Shown: positions 24,064 to 34,384, counted from the first letter of the stretch. The stretch is 58,033 nucleotides of DNA from Pelosinus sp. (GCA_021372375.1 JAJFUN010000193.1:1-58033), one strand, 5' to 3'. Program-made: numbers and translations. Notes: generated by a model from the sequence alone, not told the origin.

Positions 24064-25404
24064 TTACCCCTGCTGTTTTTTAATTACATCAGCAATTGAA
24101 TGCACAATACGGTCAAGCTCGCCTTGATTTGGACCTTCCGCCATGACCCGAATGAGCTGTTCGGTACCTGATGGACGAACCAAAATACGTCCGTCATCAC
24201 CCAGCTCCGTGTTACCTTGATTAATGGCATCAGCAATTACAGCATTATCTTCCCAGCCGTCTTTGCTTTTTACGCGGACATTTACCAGCAGCTGCGGATA
24301 GCGGGTCATAACACTTGCCAGCTCGGAGAGCTTTTTGCCGCTGGTATGCACGGCAGTAAGCAGCTGCAGGGCGGTAATAAGGCCATCACCTGTTGTGCTG
24401 AATTCACTGAAAATAATATGACCTGACTGCTCGCCGCCCAGTACATAGCCTTTTTCCCGCATGGTCTCAAGGACATATCTGTCACCGACTTGAGTAACTT
24501 CAACCCTGCCCCCTGCTTGTTTAATAGCTTTATGAAGGCCGATATTGCTCATTACGGTTGCCACAAGAGTATTATCTTTAAGTTTGTTTTGCTTCATAAG
24601 ATTCAGCGCACAAATAACCATCATCTGGTCACCGTCAACAAGTTCGCCTTTTTCATCTACCGCAAGACACCTGTCAGCATCACCATCATGGGCAATACCA
24701 AGATCTGCCTGATGCTCCAGCACTGCTCTTTGCAGCATTTCAATGTGGGTGGAACCACAGCCATCATTAATGTTGATGCCGTTTGGCTTATTGTTGATGG
24801 CAATAACCTCAGCGCCCAAATTTTTGAGCACAACCGGTGCTACTTCATAAGCTGCGCCTTGCGAACAGTCTACAACAACCTTGAGACCGGCAAATTTATG
24901 CTCAATTACGCTAATTGCATAATCAATATACTGTTTCACCATATCATGCCGATAGCTTACTTTGCCCACACCGTCACCGGTCGGACGCGGCAGCGTATCT
25001 TCGTCAGCGGTTACGAACTTTTCCAGTTCATCTTCTACGGCATCAGGCAGTTTGTAGCCTGTACCGGCAAAAAATTTGATGCCGTTATCCTGAAACGGAT
25101 TATGCGAGGCTGAAATAACAACGCCTGCCTGCGCTTTGTATTTACGTGTTAAATAGGCTACTGCCGGTGTTGGTACTACCCCGCCCACAATGGCATTGCC
25201 GCCTACCGAGCAAATACCTGCCGCCAGAGCTGACTCCAGCATTTCACCGGATTTTCTGGTATCACGACCGATAATAAATACCGGATGCTCGGTTTCCTTG
25301 CCAAAATAAGCTGCAGCCGCCCGGCCTAGGCGAAAAGCCAATTCCGGTGTAAGCTGCTTGTTGGCGACACCACGCACGCCATCAGTTCCAAATAATCTCC
25401 CCAT
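24064..25404 (-). CDS. glmM: phosphoglucosamine mutase
   Basis: A 446-aa enzyme converting glucosamine-6-phosphate to glucosamine-1-phosphate in UDP-GlcNAc synthesis. The start MGRLFGTDGVRG at 25404 fits the family and has AAGGGAG upstream; the frame extends further left without support. Visible sites: the phosphoserine loop VVISASHNPFQDNG, the metal-binding loop DGDADRC, the sugar loop GGEQSGH and the phosphate-binding loop RPSGTEQLIRVM. It lies between the COG2509 enzyme and glmS in the common Firmicute cdaA-cdaR-glmM-glmS order; GlmM is known to bind and restrain CdaA. Confidence 0.97.
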   Translation of the reverse strand: MGRLFGTDGVRGVANKQLTPELAFRLGRAAAAYFGKETEHPVFIIGRDTRKSGEMLESALAAGICSVGGNAIVGGVVPTPAVAYLTRKYKAQAGVVISASHNPFQDNGIKFFAGTGYKLPDAVEDELEKFVTADEDTLPRPTGDGVGKVSYRHDMVKQYIDYAISVIEHKFAGLKVVVDCSQGAAYEVAPVVLKNLGAEVIAINNKPNGININDGCGSTHIEMLQRAVLEHQADLGIAHDGDADRCLAVDEKGELVDGDQMMVICALNLMKQNKLKDNTLVATVMSNIGLHKAIKQAGGRVEVTQVGDRYVLETMREKGYVLGGEQSGHIIFSEFSTTGDGLITALQLLTAVHTSGKKLSELASVMTRYPQLLVNVRVKSKDGWEDNAVIADAINQGNTELGDDGRILVRPSGTEQLIRVMAEGPNQGELDRIVHSIADVIKKQQG

Positions 25405-25472
25405 ATGTTGAAAAATTCTCCCTTCAATTCTATCTATATAATATATGTAATAGCAAATGGTTAACGGTTCAC

Positions 25473-25571
25473 CACTAGAGAGGGATGACGCGAAATGCTG
25501 GGGTGTCTTTTGCAGCAGTTCGAAGTTACGAACACACCCCGCCCTAACGGGCACCCCTCTCTAGAGGGGAA
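25473..25571. repeat. MITE-like palindromic intergenic repeat
   Basis: Both ends carry related arms in opposite orientation: CTAGAGAGGG then GGGGTGT on the left, and ACACCCCGCC then CCCCTCTCTAG on the right, separated by a short AT-balanced centre. The whole can fold into one long imperfect hairpin. A half-copy is at 23701-23742. It has no coding capacity and sits between the COG2509 gene and glmM. Confidence 0.65.
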
Positions 25572-25582
25572 CTTTTGTATTC

Positions 25583-27181
25583 TTAGTTTACTCGATATTC
25601 TCTAATTATATTTATCGCGGCATTCATGCCGTCAAGAGCGGCGCTCATGATGCCGCCGGCATAGCCTGCGCCTTCGCCGATTGGATAAAGGCCTTGGGCA
25701 TTTACTGACATAAATTGGCTGCTTCGCATAATACGCACAGGCGCCGAAGTACGTGTTTCCACCCCTGTCATGACCGCCCCTGCATCAGCAAAGCCATGAA
25801 TCTTACGGGCAAACTCAGGTAGCGCCTTTACAAGCGTACCAGTAACAAATTCTGGCAAACACTTTCTTAGATCAGCAGGGGTGACACCAGGCTGGTAGCT
25901 CGGATTTACTAAAAACCGTGTACTGCCTCTTGTGCCATGTAAAAAATCTCCCACGGTCTGTACAGGTGCATAATAGTTTTTGCCCCCGCACTCGAAGGCT
26001 AATTCTTCATAATGGCGTTGAAATTCTATACCGGCAAGCACCCCGCTCCCACAGTCATCAGGATTTACATTGACAACAAGCGCACTGTTGGCAATCCCGG
26101 AATCCCGGGCATAAAGGCTCATGCCGTTTGTTACCACGCGCCCTGCTTCTGAGGCTGCTGCCACTACCTGTCCGCCTGGACACATGCAAAATGAATAGGC
26201 AGTACGACCACTTGCTTGATCATGATACACCAGCGCATAATCAGCTGCCCCAAGTTTGGGGTGCCCTGCCGCCTGGCCATACTGGGCACTATCCAGCATA
26301 GCCTGAGGATGTTCAATACGTACGCCAATGGCAAATGGCTTGGCTTCCATGGCAATGCCCCGCTGATAAAGCATTTCATAAGTATCACGGGCGCTATGCC
26401 CAATGGCGAGAAGCGCCGCATCACACGGAATGTGCCTTGTATCATTGACCACAATTTCGGTCAGCTTGCCATCTTTTAGTATGACATCGGTAACCTTAGA
26501 CAAAAATTCGACCTGTCCGCCAAGCTCAATAATCTGATTACGAATATTCTTTACCACAGTGCGCAGCTTATCTGTGCCAATATGCGGCTTGTGCGCATAA
26601 CCGATTTCTGGCGGAGCGCCTGCCGCAATCAGGATATCCAGCACTTGTCGCATTCTGGGGTCCTGCACCCTTGTTGTCAGCTTGCCGTCAGAAAATGTCC
26701 CGGCCCCGCCTTCGCCAAACTGCACATTAGATACCGCATCAAAAGTTCCATTTCGCCAAAATTCGGCAATTTCACGCGTTCTAGCGTCCACGTCACGTCC
26801 GCGTTCCAGCACTAACGGTTTGTAACCATGCTGTGACAAAATGAACGCCGCAAAGAGGCCGGCAGGCCCGAATCCAATTATGACAGGCTGATGAAGAAGT
26901 ACCTTTCCGCCTGGTACGACAGGCTCAAAAGCTTTCGCTGGAGCCGCTGATATGTCTTTATCCCCGCCAAACCGAGACAGTATCTGGCCTTCCGGCAGCG
27001 CTGTCTCGACTTCCAGAGAATAAACAAAATTTATATTATTTTTCCGTCTGGCATCAATAGCCTCACGAATTATGTTTACTTTCGTGATAGCCTTAGCTGG
27101 CAATTTCAGCCGCTTGGCTGCCAGCTTTTCTAGGGGAGTATCTTCTGTAAGGGGAATACGAAAATTGGTTATACGCAGCAA
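25583..27181 (-). CDS. FAD-dependent dehydrogenase-like protein (COG2509 type)
   Basis: A 532-aa flavoprotein of unknown substrate. Residues about 95-130 contain the dinucleotide-binding loop PVIIGFGPAGLFAAF, followed by ERGRDVDAR, a GEGGAGTFSDGKL motif and a C-terminal PIGEGAGYAGGIMSAALDG flavin-contact motif; an ATP/NAD region IGHSARDTYEML is also typical. The first about 85 residues form the small N-terminal domain of this family (RITNFRIPL). The start is TTG at 27181 with AGGAG about 13 nt upstream. It begins 15 nt after cdaR and lies in the cdaA-cdaR-glmM operon; this placement is frequent in the class, but the role is not established. Confidence 0.85.
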   Translation of the reverse strand: MLRITNFRIPLTEDTPLEKLAAKRLKLPAKAITKVNIIREAIDARRKNNINFVYSLEVETALPEGQILSRFGGDKDISAAPAKAFEPVVPGGKVLLHQPVIIGFGPAGLFAAFILSQHGYKPLVLERGRDVDARTREIAEFWRNGTFDAVSNVQFGEGGAGTFSDGKLTTRVQDPRMRQVLDILIAAGAPPEIGYAHKPHIGTDKLRTVVKNIRNQIIELGGQVEFLSKVTDVILKDGKLTEIVVNDTRHIPCDAALLAIGHSARDTYEMLYQRGIAMEAKPFAIGVRIEHPQAMLDSAQYGQAAGHPKLGAADYALVYHDQASGRTAYSFCMCPGGQVVAAASEAGRVVTNGMSLYARDSGIANSALVVNVNPDDCGSGVLAGIEFQRHYEELAFECGGKNYYAPVQTVGDFLHGTRGSTRFLVNPSYQPGVTPADLRKCLPEFVTGTLVKALPEFARKIHGFADAGAVMTGVETRTSAPVRIMRSSQFMSVNAQGLYPIGEGAGYAGGIMSAALDGMNAAINIIREYRVN

Positions 27182-27196
27182 CTAATCATTCAACTC

Positions 27197-28117
27197 CTAT
27201 GGTTTCTTAGTAACAGTAATCCGAACCGTCACCGTATTTTTTACAACCGTTACGCCGTCCGGCAATTGAAGCTTTATTTCCTGCTCGGTATCTTTATTAA
27301 TCTTTACAAGGTTAATGGGTTCGGTACTGACTGCATCAATATCTTCAACCAACTGCGGCGCACCAGCTATTTCTATTTTTTCTGGAATAAGCTCTATGCC
27401 TTGCAAGACAAAACCCTTGGCTGGCTCACCGGTCATAACTGCCTTGACATCCACGATCTTTTTTAGTTTACCTTGGGCGAGCTGCACTTCCACGCCAATT
27501 TTACCTGGCTGCGGCGAAAGACCTTCAATTACCTTGCCATCACGCCCCAGCACAACAAGCGGTACTTCGGTGGTAAAACTGGTAGTATGTCCTTTGGCAT
27601 CAATACTGGCAAGTACCCGGCTAATTGCATCTAATGTGCTTCGCGGACCGCGAACCGTCACCTTCTCAGCGCCAGGTGTCAGCTTGGCTACCGATATGTC
27701 TGGCGGCAAAGTACCTGTCAGGCGTATTTCCACCGGCAGTTCTTTGGTAATAACCTTGTCAATCTTCAGCGATATTTTATCAGGATTTACTTCCACAGTC
27801 TCCATAGCATGCGGCGTAGAAAGTCCTACCTGTACGGTATGTTTACCTTCCTCAAGCCCTTTTACATCAATATAGGCTTTAACATCCTGTGTATGTATGC
27901 CGGCAATCAGATTACGCGGACCTTTTAGCTTAACTTTTACTATCTCAGGTGCATCCTGCACCACAGCATCTTCGGCCAAATTTAGGACCTCGAGCGGCAC
28001 CTGATAGCTGACCTCAACAGATGGGTTTTGTTCGTTTGTTACATATAGCCATAATACAGTCGCCAAAATCAGCGCAAATACTTTGGCCAACACATTCTTT
28101 CCTGGCATTCTATCCAT
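27197..28117 (-). CDS. cdaR: CdaA regulatory protein CdaR (YbbR domains)
   Basis: A 306-aa protein with one N-terminal membrane segment (VLAKVFALILATVLWLYVT) and then three to four YbbR domains outside the membrane, each with a pattern such as VKLKGPRNLI / VTVRGPRSTLDAI. It binds and tunes the diadenylate cyclase CdaA. Its ATG at 28117 overlaps the end of cdaA by 8 nt (ATGGATAG), so translation is coupled. Confidence 0.93.
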   Translation of the reverse strand: MDRMPGKNVLAKVFALILATVLWLYVTNEQNPSVEVSYQVPLEVLNLAEDAVVQDAPEIVKVKLKGPRNLIAGIHTQDVKAYIDVKGLEEGKHTVQVGLSTPHAMETVEVNPDKISLKIDKVITKELPVEIRLTGTLPPDISVAKLTPGAEKVTVRGPRSTLDAISRVLASIDAKGHTTSFTTEVPLVVLGRDGKVIEGLSPQPGKIGVEVQLAQGKLKKIVDVKAVMTGEPAKGFVLQGIELIPEKIEIAGAPQLVEDIDAVSTEPINLVKINKDTEQEIKLQLPDGVTVVKNTVTVRITVTKKP

Positions 28118-28940
28118 TATTAGACTGCCTCCAGTTCAGAAAATCGCTAAGTGTCGTATGTTTTGTTGTAAAGAGCGGACGCAGCAGATTTTTGAGATTT
28201 TCCATGTCCAAATGCCGCTGCAGCTGTCCGCCGCGCGCCACAGAAATGGTGCCTGTCTCTTCACTCACCACTACCACAACAGCATCACTTTGTTCAGTAA
28301 GGCCGATAGCGGCCCGGTGCCTAGTGCCTAGTTCCTTATTGAGACTACGGTCTTCCGTCAAGGGCAGCAAACAGCCTGCGGCCATTACCCGATTGCCGCG
28401 CAGAATAGCCGCTCCATCATGCAGCGGCGTATTGGGAATAAAAATATTAATCAAAAACTCATTGGATACCAATCCGTCTACCTGTATCCCTGTTTCGATA
28501 TAATCACTGAGGCCGGTCTCCCGTTCGAGGACCAAAAGCGCCCCAATTTTATTTTTGGCCAGCACGACGACGGCCTTGGCTAGTTCTTCCAAAAGGTCCT
28601 CGGTTTCCTCTTCATTTAGAAAGGCATTTTTCCGAAATACTTTGCCTCGCCCCAAGTGCTCAAGTGCCCGTCTGAGTTCAGGCTGAAAAACGACAGGCAA
28701 CGCTACCGCGACAACTGTCAGCGTTTTTTGCAGCAGCCAATTAATCACATTCAAATCAAGCCACTTGCTGACAAGCGTGGCCATTAATAGAACAATGAGA
28801 CCCTTTAAGAGAGCTAAAGCCCGGGAATCTTTAATCATTATATATATGCGATATAAAACAACCGCAACAAGCACAATATCAAATAAATCGCGCAGCTGAA
28901 TTGTAGAAAATATACCTTGCATCTGTAATAACATAAGCAC
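28110..28940 (-). CDS. cdaA: diadenylate cyclase CdaA
   Basis: A 276-aa membrane enzyme producing c-di-AMP from two ATP. Three N-terminal membrane helices (LFDIVLVAVVLYRIYIMI; ALLKGLIVLLMATLVSKWL; a third near residue 70) precede the DAC domain with the catalytic DGA motif (PLHDGAAILRGN) and the RHR motif (GTRHRAAIGLTE). First gene of the run cdaA-cdaR-FAD gene-glmM-glmS, which links cell-wall precursor supply with c-di-AMP. GAGGG is 9 nt before the ATG. A small hairpin (28955-28971) lies in the leader. Confidence 0.97.
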   Translation of the reverse strand: MLMLLQMQGIFSTIQLRDLFDIVLVAVVLYRIYIMIKDSRALALLKGLIVLLMATLVSKWLDLNVINWLLQKTLTVVAVALPVVFQPELRRALEHLGRGKVFRKNAFLNEEETEDLLEELAKAVVVLAKNKIGALLVLERETGLSDYIETGIQVDGLVSNEFLINIFIPNTPLHDGAAILRGNRVMAAGCLLPLTEDRSLNKELGTRHRAAIGLTEQSDAVVVVVSEETGTISVARGGQLQRHLDMENLKNLLRPLFTTKHTTLSDFLNWRQSNNG

Positions 28941-28954
28941 GCACCCTCATAAAT

Positions 28955-28971
28955 AAAACGCTATGCGTTTT
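28955..28971. other. short hairpin in the cdaA leader
   Basis: AAAACGC-TAT-GCGTTTT is a perfect 7-bp stem with a 3-nt loop. It lies 15 nt before cdaA and after the preceding gene's stop; it may be a weak terminator of that gene or a leader element. Confidence 0.35.
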
Positions 28972-29045
28972 TTAAATAACAAAAAATAATTACTATTCTA
29001 TTCTACCCCAGCTTTGCAAAAACCTCCACTAATTCTAAGCTTTTT

Positions 29046-29516
29046 CTAAAAAAGATATTTATGCCTATTTACAATGTCCTGGGATAAAATTTCGCCAAGA
29101 CCTGGTGCTATGCCCAGCCGGGGAATGTGTACATTCATTATCTCGCCTACCGTCTGAAAAACACTGTTGCTGTTTTGCCTAAACAGCAAATATCTGAGTC
29201 CTAGTGCATTAAGCTCATCCATTGCCAAAAGTACGGCTTGCCATCTTGCCCGGCAATCCAGGCCGCTTGCGCAGACTGCACGGGACTGATTAGGCTGAGC
29301 TGACAGCGTACTATCAGGCAAACTAACGACCTGTATACGGTGCAGCGGCGTCCCCACTGCTTTCAAGCGATTTTGACCATCTACCGCCATGCCATGCAGC
29401 TGATCGATAATCTTGCCGTCAGGCTTTACTAATGTCCAAAATTGGTGCACATACAGGGTAAAGGGAATATGAAAAGCTCTTGCTTCAATCTGCCAAGCTT
29501 CCGCATTATAGCTCAC
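29046..29516 (-). CDS. hypothetical protein
   Basis: A 156-aa soluble protein with no signal peptide or membrane segment and no family I recognise. The first 60 residues look like beta strands (FHIPFTLYVHQFWTLVKPDG then KIIDQLHGMAVDGQ), the rest is mixed with a helix around AVLLAMDELNALGLRYLLF. Start: an in-frame GTG at 29525 overlaps the ribosome binding site AGAGG, whereas the GTG at 29516 lies 6 nt behind AGAGGTGAT and is preferred. It precedes cdaA on the same strand with a 105-nt gap. Confidence 0.6.
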   Translation of the reverse strand: MSYNAEAWQIEARAFHIPFTLYVHQFWTLVKPDGKIIDQLHGMAVDGQNRLKAVGTPLHRIQVVSLPDSTLSAQPNQSRAVCASGLDCRARWQAVLLAMDELNALGLRYLLFRQNSNSVFQTVGEIMNVHIPRLGIAPGLGEILSQDIVNRHKYLF

Positions 29517-29641
29517 CCTTATCACCTCTTTTTGGTTTTTCCGCTTCTATGCATTAACAGCTCGTAGGCATCGACCTGAGGATTTGTCAATTATATTCAT
29601 TTTTTAGTTTCTCCTTTTCTCCTAACATTAATCTCACGAAA

Positions 29642-29665
29642 AAAAGGAAGCGCAGGCTTCCTTTT
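29642..29665 (-). terminator. terminator of the chemoreceptor gene
   Basis: AAAAGGAAGC and GCTTCCTTTT form a perfect 10-bp stem with a GCAG loop, followed on the minus strand by a run of T (TTTTTTTCG). It lies about 85 nt after the stop at 29749. Confidence 0.85.
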
Positions 29666-29748
29666 AGGCTGTTAAAAAATCCATAAAAATTTTAAGTACC
29701 TCTACACCAGCAAAATCCGTTTTTTAGTAATTGACCTTCTCTTATCAA

Positions 29749-31476
29749 TTAAATCTGAAATTTATTTACTTCCGTCTGCAGTTCTTGTGCTAATTGCGCC
29801 AGTGCCTGACTGGAAGATGCGATTTCCTCCACAGATGCCGACTGTTCTTCTGTTGCCGCCGATACTGTCTGTACTTCACCTGATGATTTTTTATTAAGCT
29901 CATCAATCTTCTTAACTGAGCCAACAATCTGCTGACTGCCAACAGCCATTTGCTCAATTGCCGCAGATATTTTTGTTACTTGCTCTGATACGTTATTAAC
30001 CAAAGAGGTAATTTCATGAAAGGCATGTCCAGAGGCATTGACCACTTCGGCCCCGACCTTTACTTCTTTAGTGCCGTTATTCATAGATGTAACGGCTTTA
30101 TCAGTATCGCTTTGAATTTCACCAATTAAGTCGGCAATTTGTTTTGCTGCCTCCTGGGACTGTTCGGCCAGTTTGCGTACTTCTTCGGCTACGACAGCAA
30201 AGCCCCGGCCTTGTTCACCAGCGCGTGCCGCCTCGATCGCAGCATTTAAAGCCAAAAGATTAGTTTGTCCGGCAATACTGGCGATAGCATCGACAATTTG
30301 CCCGATTTCCTTAGACCGTTCACCTAATTTAGCTACTACTTCAGCAGAAGCGGCTACTGTTTGTTCGATATGTGTCATTTGATTTACCGCTGTGTCCACT
30401 GACTGCAAGCCTTTATTAGCCTTGTCAGCAGCCTGTACAGACTGGTCAACCACTTCACTCGCGCTTGCAGCAGCTTGCTTTATACTTGCCGACATCTGTT
30501 CTACCACCAAAGAAGCCTCATTTGCTGCTGCCAACTGTTCTTCTGCACCTTTAGCGACACCCATAATAGCTCCTGCCACTTGGCTGGATGCCTGCGCTGA
30601 TTGGTCAGCATTCGCCGTCAATTCTTCAGATGAGACTGTCATTTGGGTTGAAGAATGTACGATTTTTTCTATTGTATGTTTAATACCGGCAACCATTTGG
30701 TTAATAGCCTCGCCAATTTCGCCAAATTCATCCTGCTTTCTAACAGATATAGTTTCTCGTAAGTCCCCGCCCGCATACCGCTTAGTTGAAGCCATGATTA
30801 TCTGCAGCGACTTCTTGATATCACGCGGAATGGAAATTGTTAACACACCGGCAATGAGCACAGCCAAAAGCGCCAGAACAGCCGAATTGAATACAGCCCT
30901 TTTAACAAGCTCTTTGATAACTTCCAGACGGCTATTTACAATTTTTGTATTTTCTTCCACCAATTCATGACTGCCCTTCATGACTCCCTCAGCAAAAGGC
31001 ACATATTTTTTGCCCATGTCAGTGGAATGAGCCTGCAATGCCGGCATCCGTTCTGTGTTGCCAGCTTTCTGCTCGCGCACTTGCTCACGCACCGCTGGTA
31101 CAAATTCCTTGTCCGTACCTTTCATATATTCAGCAGTATCATTCATTAATTTGTCTACAACAGAACGTTGACTTTCATCAGTTACCTCAAGTATTTGCTT
31201 TTCTATCTCCAATGTTTTTTTTACTTTATTGCTAAAATTATCTATCATTTTTTCATTGCCATAAGCAACATAGCCACGCGCTTCACCAATTGCACCGGTA
31301 AACTCATTCTCAACTTTTAATGATAATGTCAGCCTTGCTGTAGCTCTTTCCAGCTCAGTGACCTGCTCCTTAATCCCGCCTGATGAATAATAGGAAATGC
31401 CCCCTAATACTAGAATCAGCAACGTTAGAACAAAAAAACCGATTGTAATTTTGGTACCTACTTTTAAGTGCATCAT
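29749..31476 (-). CDS. methyl-accepting chemotaxis protein
   Basis: A 575-aa chemoreceptor. Membrane helix 1 spans residues about 9-30 (ITIGFFVLTLLILVLGGISY), a roughly 160-residue outside helical sensor (4HB-like) follows, helix 2 is about 190-212, then a HAMP domain (about 213-265) and a cytoplasmic signalling domain. The hairpin tip is conserved: GQIVDAIASIAGQTNLLALN and AIEAARAGEQGRGFAVVAEE, which contact CheA/CheW. Glutamine/glutamate methylation stretches flank it. Single transcription unit with GGGAGG before ATGATG and terminators on both sides. The ligand cannot be told from sequence. Confidence 0.95.
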   Translation of the reverse strand: MMHLKVGTKITIGFFVLTLLILVLGGISYYSSGGIKEQVTELERATARLTLSLKVENEFTGAIGEARGYVAYGNEKMIDNFSNKVKKTLEIEKQILEVTDESQRSVVDKLMNDTAEYMKGTDKEFVPAVREQVREQKAGNTERMPALQAHSTDMGKKYVPFAEGVMKGSHELVEENTKIVNSRLEVIKELVKRAVFNSAVLALLAVLIAGVLTISIPRDIKKSLQIIMASTKRYAGGDLRETISVRKQDEFGEIGEAINQMVAGIKHTIEKIVHSSTQMTVSSEELTANADQSAQASSQVAGAIMGVAKGAEEQLAAANEASLVVEQMSASIKQAAASASEVVDQSVQAADKANKGLQSVDTAVNQMTHIEQTVAASAEVVAKLGERSKEIGQIVDAIASIAGQTNLLALNAAIEAARAGEQGRGFAVVAEEVRKLAEQSQEAAKQIADLIGEIQSDTDKAVTSMNNGTKEVKVGAEVVNASGHAFHEITSLVNNVSEQVTKISAAIEQMAVGSQQIVGSVKKIDELNKKSSGEVQTVSAATEEQSASVEEIASSSQALAQLAQELQTEVNKFQI

Positions 31477-31688
31477 AAAATCCTCCCATTTATAAATGTT
31501 GTACCCTTGATTCCCGCATTAGTAACTCCATTTCCCGTTCATGTACACGTAAATCGGTAAGCTACATGACATTACTATTCCCTTCACTTTAAATGGGATA
31601 ATTTGCGCACTATACGAGAGCTATGATGTTTAGAATTTAACATTTTAGAGTTAAATTCCACTTATATACTTTATTGTACAAAAAAAGA
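31477..31688. other. intergenic region upstream of the chemoreceptor
   Basis: About 210 bp without a gene. It must carry the chemoreceptor promoter; no clear sigma-A or sigma-28 (TAAA-n15-CCGATAA type) pair stands out. Confidence 0.4.
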
Positions 31689-31726
31689 AAAACTCCTGCA
31701 TACATTTTCGTATACAAGAGTTTTTT
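31689..31726 (-). terminator. terminator of the arg operon after argH
   Basis: AAAACTCCTGCATAC and GTATACAAGAGTTTT form a long stem with internal mismatch and a 6-nt loop, flanked by T on both strands (TTTTTTCG on plus, CTTTTTTT-like on minus). It ends argFGH about 25 nt after the stop. Confidence 0.8.
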
Positions 31727-31751
31727 CGACTTTATACTCATTTGTTAATTA

Positions 31752-33167
31752 TTATACGTTGCCTTTTATATACCCATCAAGCACAGTTTGCTGTTTAGCA
31801 ACCATCGTTCGTGCTGAAGATACTTCCCGTTTAACCTGGGCATAGGATGTACCGCCAAACGAATTGCGGGCGCCAACGCAAGTTTCAACTTTGATAGCTT
31901 CTAGAATATCCTCACCAAAGAGCTCGGAGAATTGTTTAAATTCAGCTAAAGTCAAATCCATCAGCCACTTTTTATGTTCAATGCAGTAAGCTACACATTT
32001 CCCGACAACCTCATGCGCCTGACGGAAGGGGAGTCCTTGTTTTACAAGATAGTCCGCCATATCTGTCGCGTTGGAAAAATCATTACGTACTGCATTATCC
32101 ATCCGGTCCTGATTAATTCTCATGGCCCGAATCATCGCCGCATAAATTGTCAGGCTGAACTTTACGGTATCAATGGCATCAAAGAGACCTTCTTTATCTT
32201 CCTGCAAATCCTTATTGTATGCCAGCGGCAGACCTTTGGCAATTGTCAGCATAGCCATCAAGTGACCAAAGACCCGTCCGGTTTTGCCACGCACCAGTTC
32301 GGCGATATCCGGATTTTTCTTTTGCGGCATAATGCTAGAGCCTGTACAATGCGCATCATCAAGTTCAATAAACTGAAACTCACTCGATGACCACAAAATG
32401 ACTTCTTCACTAATCCGGCTAAGGTGCATCATCAGGATGGATGCAAAGGACAAAAATTCCAAAATGTAATCCCGGTCACTGACCGCATCCATACTATTTT
32501 CATAAACCTGCCCAAACTTTAACGCGTCGGCCACAGCATGGCGGTCAATCGGGAAAGTCGTGCCGGCGAGCGCCCCTGCGCCAAGCGGCATAATATCTGT
32601 ACGCTCCCACACGCCGTTTAGGCGGCTGAAGTCACGGGTCAGCATAAAGAAATAGGCCATCATGTGATGAGGAAATAGTATTGGCTGGGCGCGCTGTAAA
32701 TGGGTATACCCTGGCATAATGGCCTCAGGATATTTTTCGGCAGCCTCAATCAAGGCTTTTTCAAAATCCATGATCAGCCCGGCAATAACCTTGATTTCCT
32801 TTTTCAGATACATATGCGTATCCAAGGCCACTTGATCATTACGGCTGCGTGCGGTATGAAGCTTGCCGCCAACCGCGCCGATACGGTCTGTCAAGCGTTG
32901 TTCGATATTCATATGAATATCTTCAAGTGATACCTCAAAGGAAAAATTGCCTGCCTCGATATCCTTGAGTATCCCTTTAAGCCCTTCAATAATGGTATCT
33001 GCTTCATCCTCTGCAATAATGCCGCATTTAGCCAGCATGCCAGCATGCGCAATACTACCGGTAATATCTTCTTTATACATTCTTTGGTCAAAAGAAATGG
33101 ATGAGGTAAACTCATCCACCATAACATCAGTTTCTTTGGCAAATCTGCCGCCCCATAGCTTAGCCAT
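31752..33167 (-). CDS. argH: argininosuccinate lyase
   Basis: A 471-aa enzyme of the fumarase/aspartase superfamily that splits argininosuccinate into arginine and fumarate. Signature [12 protein letters not shown] (mobile catalytic loop with Ser) is present, as are [13 protein letters not shown] and [16 protein letters not shown] motifs ([13 protein letters not shown]). Begins 2 nt after the argG stop, so it is translationally coupled. Last gene of the arginine cluster. Length is close to the usual 460. Confidence 0.98.
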   Translation of the reverse strand: MAKLWGGRFAKETDVMVDEFTSSISFDQRMYKEDITGSIAHAGMLAKCGIIAEDEADTIIEGLKGILKDIEAGNFSFEVSLEDIHMNIEQRLTDRIGAVGGKLHTARSRNDQVALDTHMYLKKEIKVIAGLIMDFEKALIEAAEKYPEAIMPGYTHLQRAQPILFPHHMMAYFFMLTRDFSRLNGVWERTDIMPLGAGALAGTTFPIDRHAVADALKFGQVYENSMDAVSDRDYILEFLSFASILMMHLSRISEEVILWSSSEFQFIELDDAHCTGSSIMPQKKNPDIAELVRGKTGRVFGHLMAMLTIAKGLPLAYNKDLQEDKEGLFDAIDTVKFSLTIYAAMIRAMRINQDRMDNAVRNDFSNATDMADYLVKQGLPFRQAHEVVGKCVAYCIEHKKWLMDLTLAEFKQFSELFGEDILEAIKVETCVGARNSFGGTSYAQVKREVSSARTMVAKQQTVLDGYIKGNV

Positions 33168-33169
33168 TG

Positions 33170-34384
33170 TTATTTACCTGCTCCTTTTTGCATCAAAGCA
33201 CGAACTTTAAGCGGCAAGCCAAACAGGTTGATAAAGCCTTCAGCATCTTGCTGGTTGTATACTTCATCACGGCCAAAGGTTACAAATTCTTCACTATACA
33301 AGGAGTATGGTGATTTAGAACCAGCGCTGATGATATTGCCTTTATAAAGTTTGAGACGTACTAAGCCAGTTACTGTTTGCTGGGTAGAATTCACAAACGC
33401 ATCAAGCGCTTCTCTGAGCTGCGAGAACCACATACCATCATAAACAAGCTCAGCATATTTGATAGCAACCTGTTCTTTATAATGAAGGGTAGCTCTGTCT
33501 AAAGTCAGGTATTCAAGTTCCCGGTGAGCATAATACAAAATAGCTCCGCCTGGATTTTCATATACGCCGCGGGACTTCATACCCACTAAACGATTTTCTG
33601 TAATATCAGTAATGCCGATACCATGATGTGCGCCAAGTTCATTAAGTTTGGTCAAAAGTTCAACTGCACCTAATTTTTCTCCGTCCACGGAAACAGGCAG
33701 TCCCTTTTCAAAGGCGATTTCAACATAAGCTGCTTTATCAGGAGCTTGTTCCGGAGTTTTGGTAACCATATATACATCGTCAAGCGGTGCATTCCAAGGA
33801 TTTTCAAGATCAGCGCCTTCATGGCTCAAATGCCAGATATTACGATCCATGCTATATGGACGTTTTTTGGTAACAGGCACTGGTACATTGTGTTTTTCAG
33901 CATAGTCAATAGCATCTTCACGAGAACGAATATCCCATTCGCGCCATGGAGCAATAATTTTAAGCTGAGGAGCCAGTGCTTTTACCGTAAGTTCAAAACG
34001 TACCTGGTCATTGCCTTTGCCTGTTGCGCCATGGGCAATAGCATCTGCGCCTTCCTTTTCAGCAATTTCTACCATGCGTTTGGCAATAATCGGACGGGCA
34101 AAGGAAGTACCTAAGAGATATTTACCTTCATAAACAGCACCGGCTTTCATTGTCGGCCAAACATAATCTTCTAAGAACTCTTTTGTGAGGTCTTCAATAT
34201 ATACTTTGCTAGCGCCTGATTTCAAAGCTTTTTCCCGAACAGGCACCAATTCATCGCCTTGTCCGACATCAGCGCACATCGCGATTACTTCGCAGTTTTG
34301 ATAGTTTTCCTTAAGCCAAGGAATAATAATAGATGTATCCAGGCCACCAGAATAGGCCAGTACTACTTTTTTTACTTCACTCAT
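33170..34384 (-). CDS. argG: argininosuccinate synthase
   Basis: A 404-aa enzyme joining citrulline and aspartate with ATP. The start [18 protein letters not shown] at 34384 has AGGAGG 8 nt upstream; the frame continues 32 codons upstream without support. [10 protein letters not shown] is the PP-loop ATP site, and [12 protein letters not shown] and [12 protein letters not shown] are family motifs. Lies 22 nt behind argF and 2 nt before argH. Confidence 0.98.
   Translation of the reverse strand: MSEVKKVVLAYSGGLDTSIIIPWLKENYQNCEVIAMCADVGQGDELVPVREKALKSGASKVYIEDLTKEFLEDYVWPTMKAGAVYEGKYLLGTSFARPIIAKRMVEIAEKEGADAIAHGATGKGNDQVRFELTVKALAPQLKIIAPWREWDIRSREDAIDYAEKHNVPVPVTKKRPYSMDRNIWHLSHEGADLENPWNAPLDDVYMVTKTPEQAPDKAAYVEIAFEKGLPVSVDGEKLGAVELLTKLNELGAHHGIGITDITENRLVGMKSRGVYENPGGAILYYAHRELEYLTLDRATLHYKEQVAIKYAELVYDGMWFSQLREALDAFVNSTQQTVTGLVRLKLYKGNIISAGSKSPYSLYSEEFVTFGRDEVYNQQDAEGFINLFGLPLKVRALMQKGAGK

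Noticed and set aside
24490..25113. Long plus-strand frame opposite glmM
   Set aside because: Shadow of a strongly conserved gene on the other strand; no start site or recognisable product.
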